Source: Acidimicrobiaceae bacterium
GTDB taxonomy: Bacteria; Actinomycetota; Acidimicrobiia; Acidimicrobiales; UBA10347
Assembly: GCA_003485885.1 (NCBI GenBank)
Contig: DNHM01000339.1
Coordinates: 1 to 6,030 of the forward strand
Direction: 5' to 3'
DNA: 6,030 nt
Shown here piece after piece: positions 4,620 to 6,030 of this stretch (the first letter of the stretch is position 1; each line of letters begins with the position of its first letter). The translations under genes and the position numbers were made by a program. The notes beneath the pieces are model-generated. The model made no database searches and was not told where the DNA came from. It saw nothing but the letters and a program-made list of their open reading frames with translations.

Positions 4620-5380
4620 CCTTGGCCGAGGGCACATTCACCGGAAAGGTGATTGTTATCACCGGCGCTGCTTCAGGCATGGGAGCCGCTTGCGCGCGAC
4701 TGTTTACCGAACTCGGTGGCACCGTCGCCATCATCGATATCGACGAGGAGCGAGCGAATCAGGTTGCTACTGAGATTGCGGCCGACGATCCCATCATCGG
4801 CGATATCGCCGACAGCAACTTCTGCGTCCAGGCGATCGATGCGATCACCGAGCGCTACCAGCGACTCAATGTACTCGTGAACGCTGCCGGCACGATTCAT
4901 CGGGCCGATGCCCTTGGAACCAGCGACGACGATTGGCGCCGGGTTATGGGCGTGAACATCGACGGCATGTTCTACCTCAGCCGGGCTGCAGTCGCCTACA
5001 TGTCAGAACAAGGACAAGGCACCATCATCAACTTCGGCAGCATCTGGGGTGGCGTGGCGTCTACTGGTTCGACTGCCTACTGCGTGTCAAAGGGCGCCGT
5101 GCATCAACTCACTCGGGCCATGGCGCTTGATCATGTGCACCAGGGGATACGGATCAACGCGGTGGCACCAGGCGAGGTCCGAACACCTATGTTGTCCAGC
5201 CAGCGCGCCTCTCCCCCGTCCGAGGCCGATCTCCAAGCCCTTGCCGACGCGACCATCCCGATGAAACGTCTGGCTGAGCCACGCGAGATCGCGAACGTCG
5301 TCGCGTTTTTGGCCAGCGACGATGCAAGTTATATGACTGGCGAGATCGTGCACGTCGATGCGGGGTACACCGCGCGGTAA
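4616..5380 (+). CDS. Short-chain dehydrogenase, FabG-type (probably NAD-dependent)
   Basis: A 254-residue classical SDR with every expected part: TGAASGMG (16-23), NAAG (89-92), Asn114, Ser142, the Tyr155/Lys159 pair (YCVSK), the PG pair at 185-186, and the C-terminal TGEIVHVDAGY (241-251) that closes the fold. Acidic residues after the second strand (IIDID, Asp41 and Asp43) favour NAD over NADP. This differs from the neighbouring enzyme, so the pair might use different cofactors. Members of this broad group reduce 3-ketoacyl thioesters or oxidise sugars, polyols and other alcohols; the substrate here cannot be told. The ATG overlaps the previous stop, and the upstream site is weak, which fits translational coupling. 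The gene ends 17 bases from the end of the opposing VWA gene; I see no convincing terminator in that gap. Confidence 0.92.
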   Translation: MTLAEGTFTGKVIVITGAASGMGAACARLFTELGGTVAIIDIDEERANQVATEIAADDPIIGDIADSNFCVQAIDAITERYQRLNVLVNAAGTIHRADALGTSDDDWRRVMGVNIDGMFYLSRAAVAYMSEQGQGTIINFGSIWGGVASTGSTAYCVSKGAVHQLTRAMALDHVHQGIRINAVAPGEVRTPMLSSQRASPPSEADLQALADATIPMKRLAEPREIANVVAFLASDDASYMTGEIVHVDAGYTAR

Positions 5381-5397
5381 CGACCGGAGCGTTGCGT

Positions 5398-6030
5398 TTA
5401 ACGGCGCCCGGTGCGCATCGCCCGTTTGTGCTCGACAAAGTCGACTAACACATAGTCACCCAGGTTCTGAGGTGTCGTAAAGAATGCACGTCCGCCGTTG
5501 AGCTGGGTGATCTTCTCGATGAATCGTGTCAGATACGGCGTGGCATCGAGCATGAAGACGTTGATCCGGATGTCTTCGCGAGTGCACCGGTTGACTTCGA
5601 TGAGAGTCTTGTCGATCGTCTCTTGGATCGGTGGATAGTTGAACTGTGGCCGGCCGTAGTCGTCGAGATGTGCCGTGGGCTCGCCGTCGGTGATCATGAT
5701 GATCTGTTTCGTGCCCGTCTGCTTCGAGAGCATGTCGCGGGCCAACATGAAACCGTGCTGCATGTTCGTGCCGTACACAAAGTCCCATTGCACGCCTGGC
5801 AGCTTGGTTGGCTCGATCACCGTGGCGACATCGCTGAAGCCGACAACTCCCAGATAGTCACGGGGATATTGCGACGAGATCAGGCCGTACAACGCCATGG
5901 CGACCTTCTTGGCCGGAAGGAAGTTGTCACGCATCGGCATGGACAGCGACATGTCGAGCATGAGCACGGTGGACGATCGCACCTGGTTTTCAGTGCGCTC
6001 GACCTCGAAGTCGTCGGGCGTGAGCTGCAC
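5398..6030 (-). CDS. von Willebrand factor A (VWA) domain protein, C-terminal part
   Basis: Only the last 210 residues lie in the window; the frame is open to the right edge, so the true start is outside it. The GTG at the edge is probably an internal Val. The metal-ion adhesion site is complete: DMSLS (26-30 of the visible part), Thr88 (YGTNMQH) and Asp115 (MITDGEPTAH). Such intracellular VWA proteins often partner with MoxR/magnesium-chelatase-like AAA ATPases to remodel or metallate other proteins; that partner would have to lie outside the window. Segments such as SSQYPRDYLGVVGFS and FFTTPQNLGDYVLVDF look, from memory, like a widely conserved actinobacterial family. The tail is basic (HKRAMRTGRR). 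It has no signal peptide in the visible part. The gene runs convergently to the second dehydrogenase. Confidence 0.88.
   Translation of the reverse strand: MQLTPDDFEVERTENQVRSSTVLMLDMSLSMPMRDNFLPAKKVAMALYGLISSQYPRDYLGVVGFSDVATVIEPTKLPGVQWDFVYGTNMQHGFMLARDMLSKQTGTKQIIMITDGEPTAHLDDYGRPQFNYPPIQETIDKTLIEVNRCTREDIRINVFMLDATPYLTRFIEKITQLNGGRAFFTTPQNLGDYVLVDFVEHKRAMRTGRR

Noticed and set aside
5381..5397. Terminator between the second dehydrogenase and the VWA gene
   Set aside because: Only a 4-bp AACG/CGTT pairing is present and no T-run suited to termination.
1..6030. CRISPR array, tRNA, insertion sequence or phage genes
   Set aside because: I found no regularly spaced direct repeats, cloverleaf, transposase or integrase signatures, or target-site duplications.

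Overview
The window looks like chromosomal DNA from an actinobacterium (Actinomycetota). The main evidence is a WhiB-family iron-sulfur regulator, found almost only in that phylum and its phages. A thiolase resembling the actinobacterial FadA5 type and a von Willebrand A protein of a form common in actinobacteria agree with this. The coding regions look moderately GC-rich by eye. Acidimicrobiia is my guess for the class, but the sequence alone does not prove it. I saw no rRNA, tRNA, CRISPR array, insertion sequence, phage gene or integrase. The genes look like ordinary, intact housekeeping or catabolic genes.

Layout. Positions 1-193 hold no gene I can support, only a hairpin. A FadA5-like thiolase runs 194-1378 on the plus strand and ends inside a long inverted repeat (1374-1413) that probably terminates transcription. 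Facing it on the minus strand is a four-gene cluster, read right to left: whiB-like regulator (3618-3340), tatA (3293-3138), a small four-helix membrane protein with a CPVC motif (3116-2634) and an MFS transporter (2627-1422). Gaps of 46, 21 and 6 bases suggest one operon. A control region of about 240 bases (3619-3860) is rich in dyad repeats and phased T-tracts. It separates whiB from a plus-strand pair of short-chain dehydrogenases: a YdfG-like enzyme (3861-4619) and a FabG-type enzyme (4616-5380), overlapping by ATGA. A VWA protein (6030-5398, minus strand) is cut off by the right edge of the window.

How the genes may work together. The thiolase would release acetyl-CoA or propionyl-CoA in acyl-CoA or steroid side-chain breakdown. 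The two dehydrogenases are probably co-translated and act on hydroxy/keto substrates that cannot be named from sequence; the first looks NADP-dependent and the second NAD-dependent. The whiB operon joins a redox-sensing transcription factor to a protein-export subunit, a cysteine-bearing membrane protein and a transporter, so an envelope or redox role is possible but inferred. The most unusual part is the 3619-3860 control region. It holds an 11-base motif in inverted copies, T-tracts spaced about one helical turn apart, a leader hairpin abutting the whiB ribosome binding site, and a possible 8-codon leader peptide overlapping the first dehydrogenase start.
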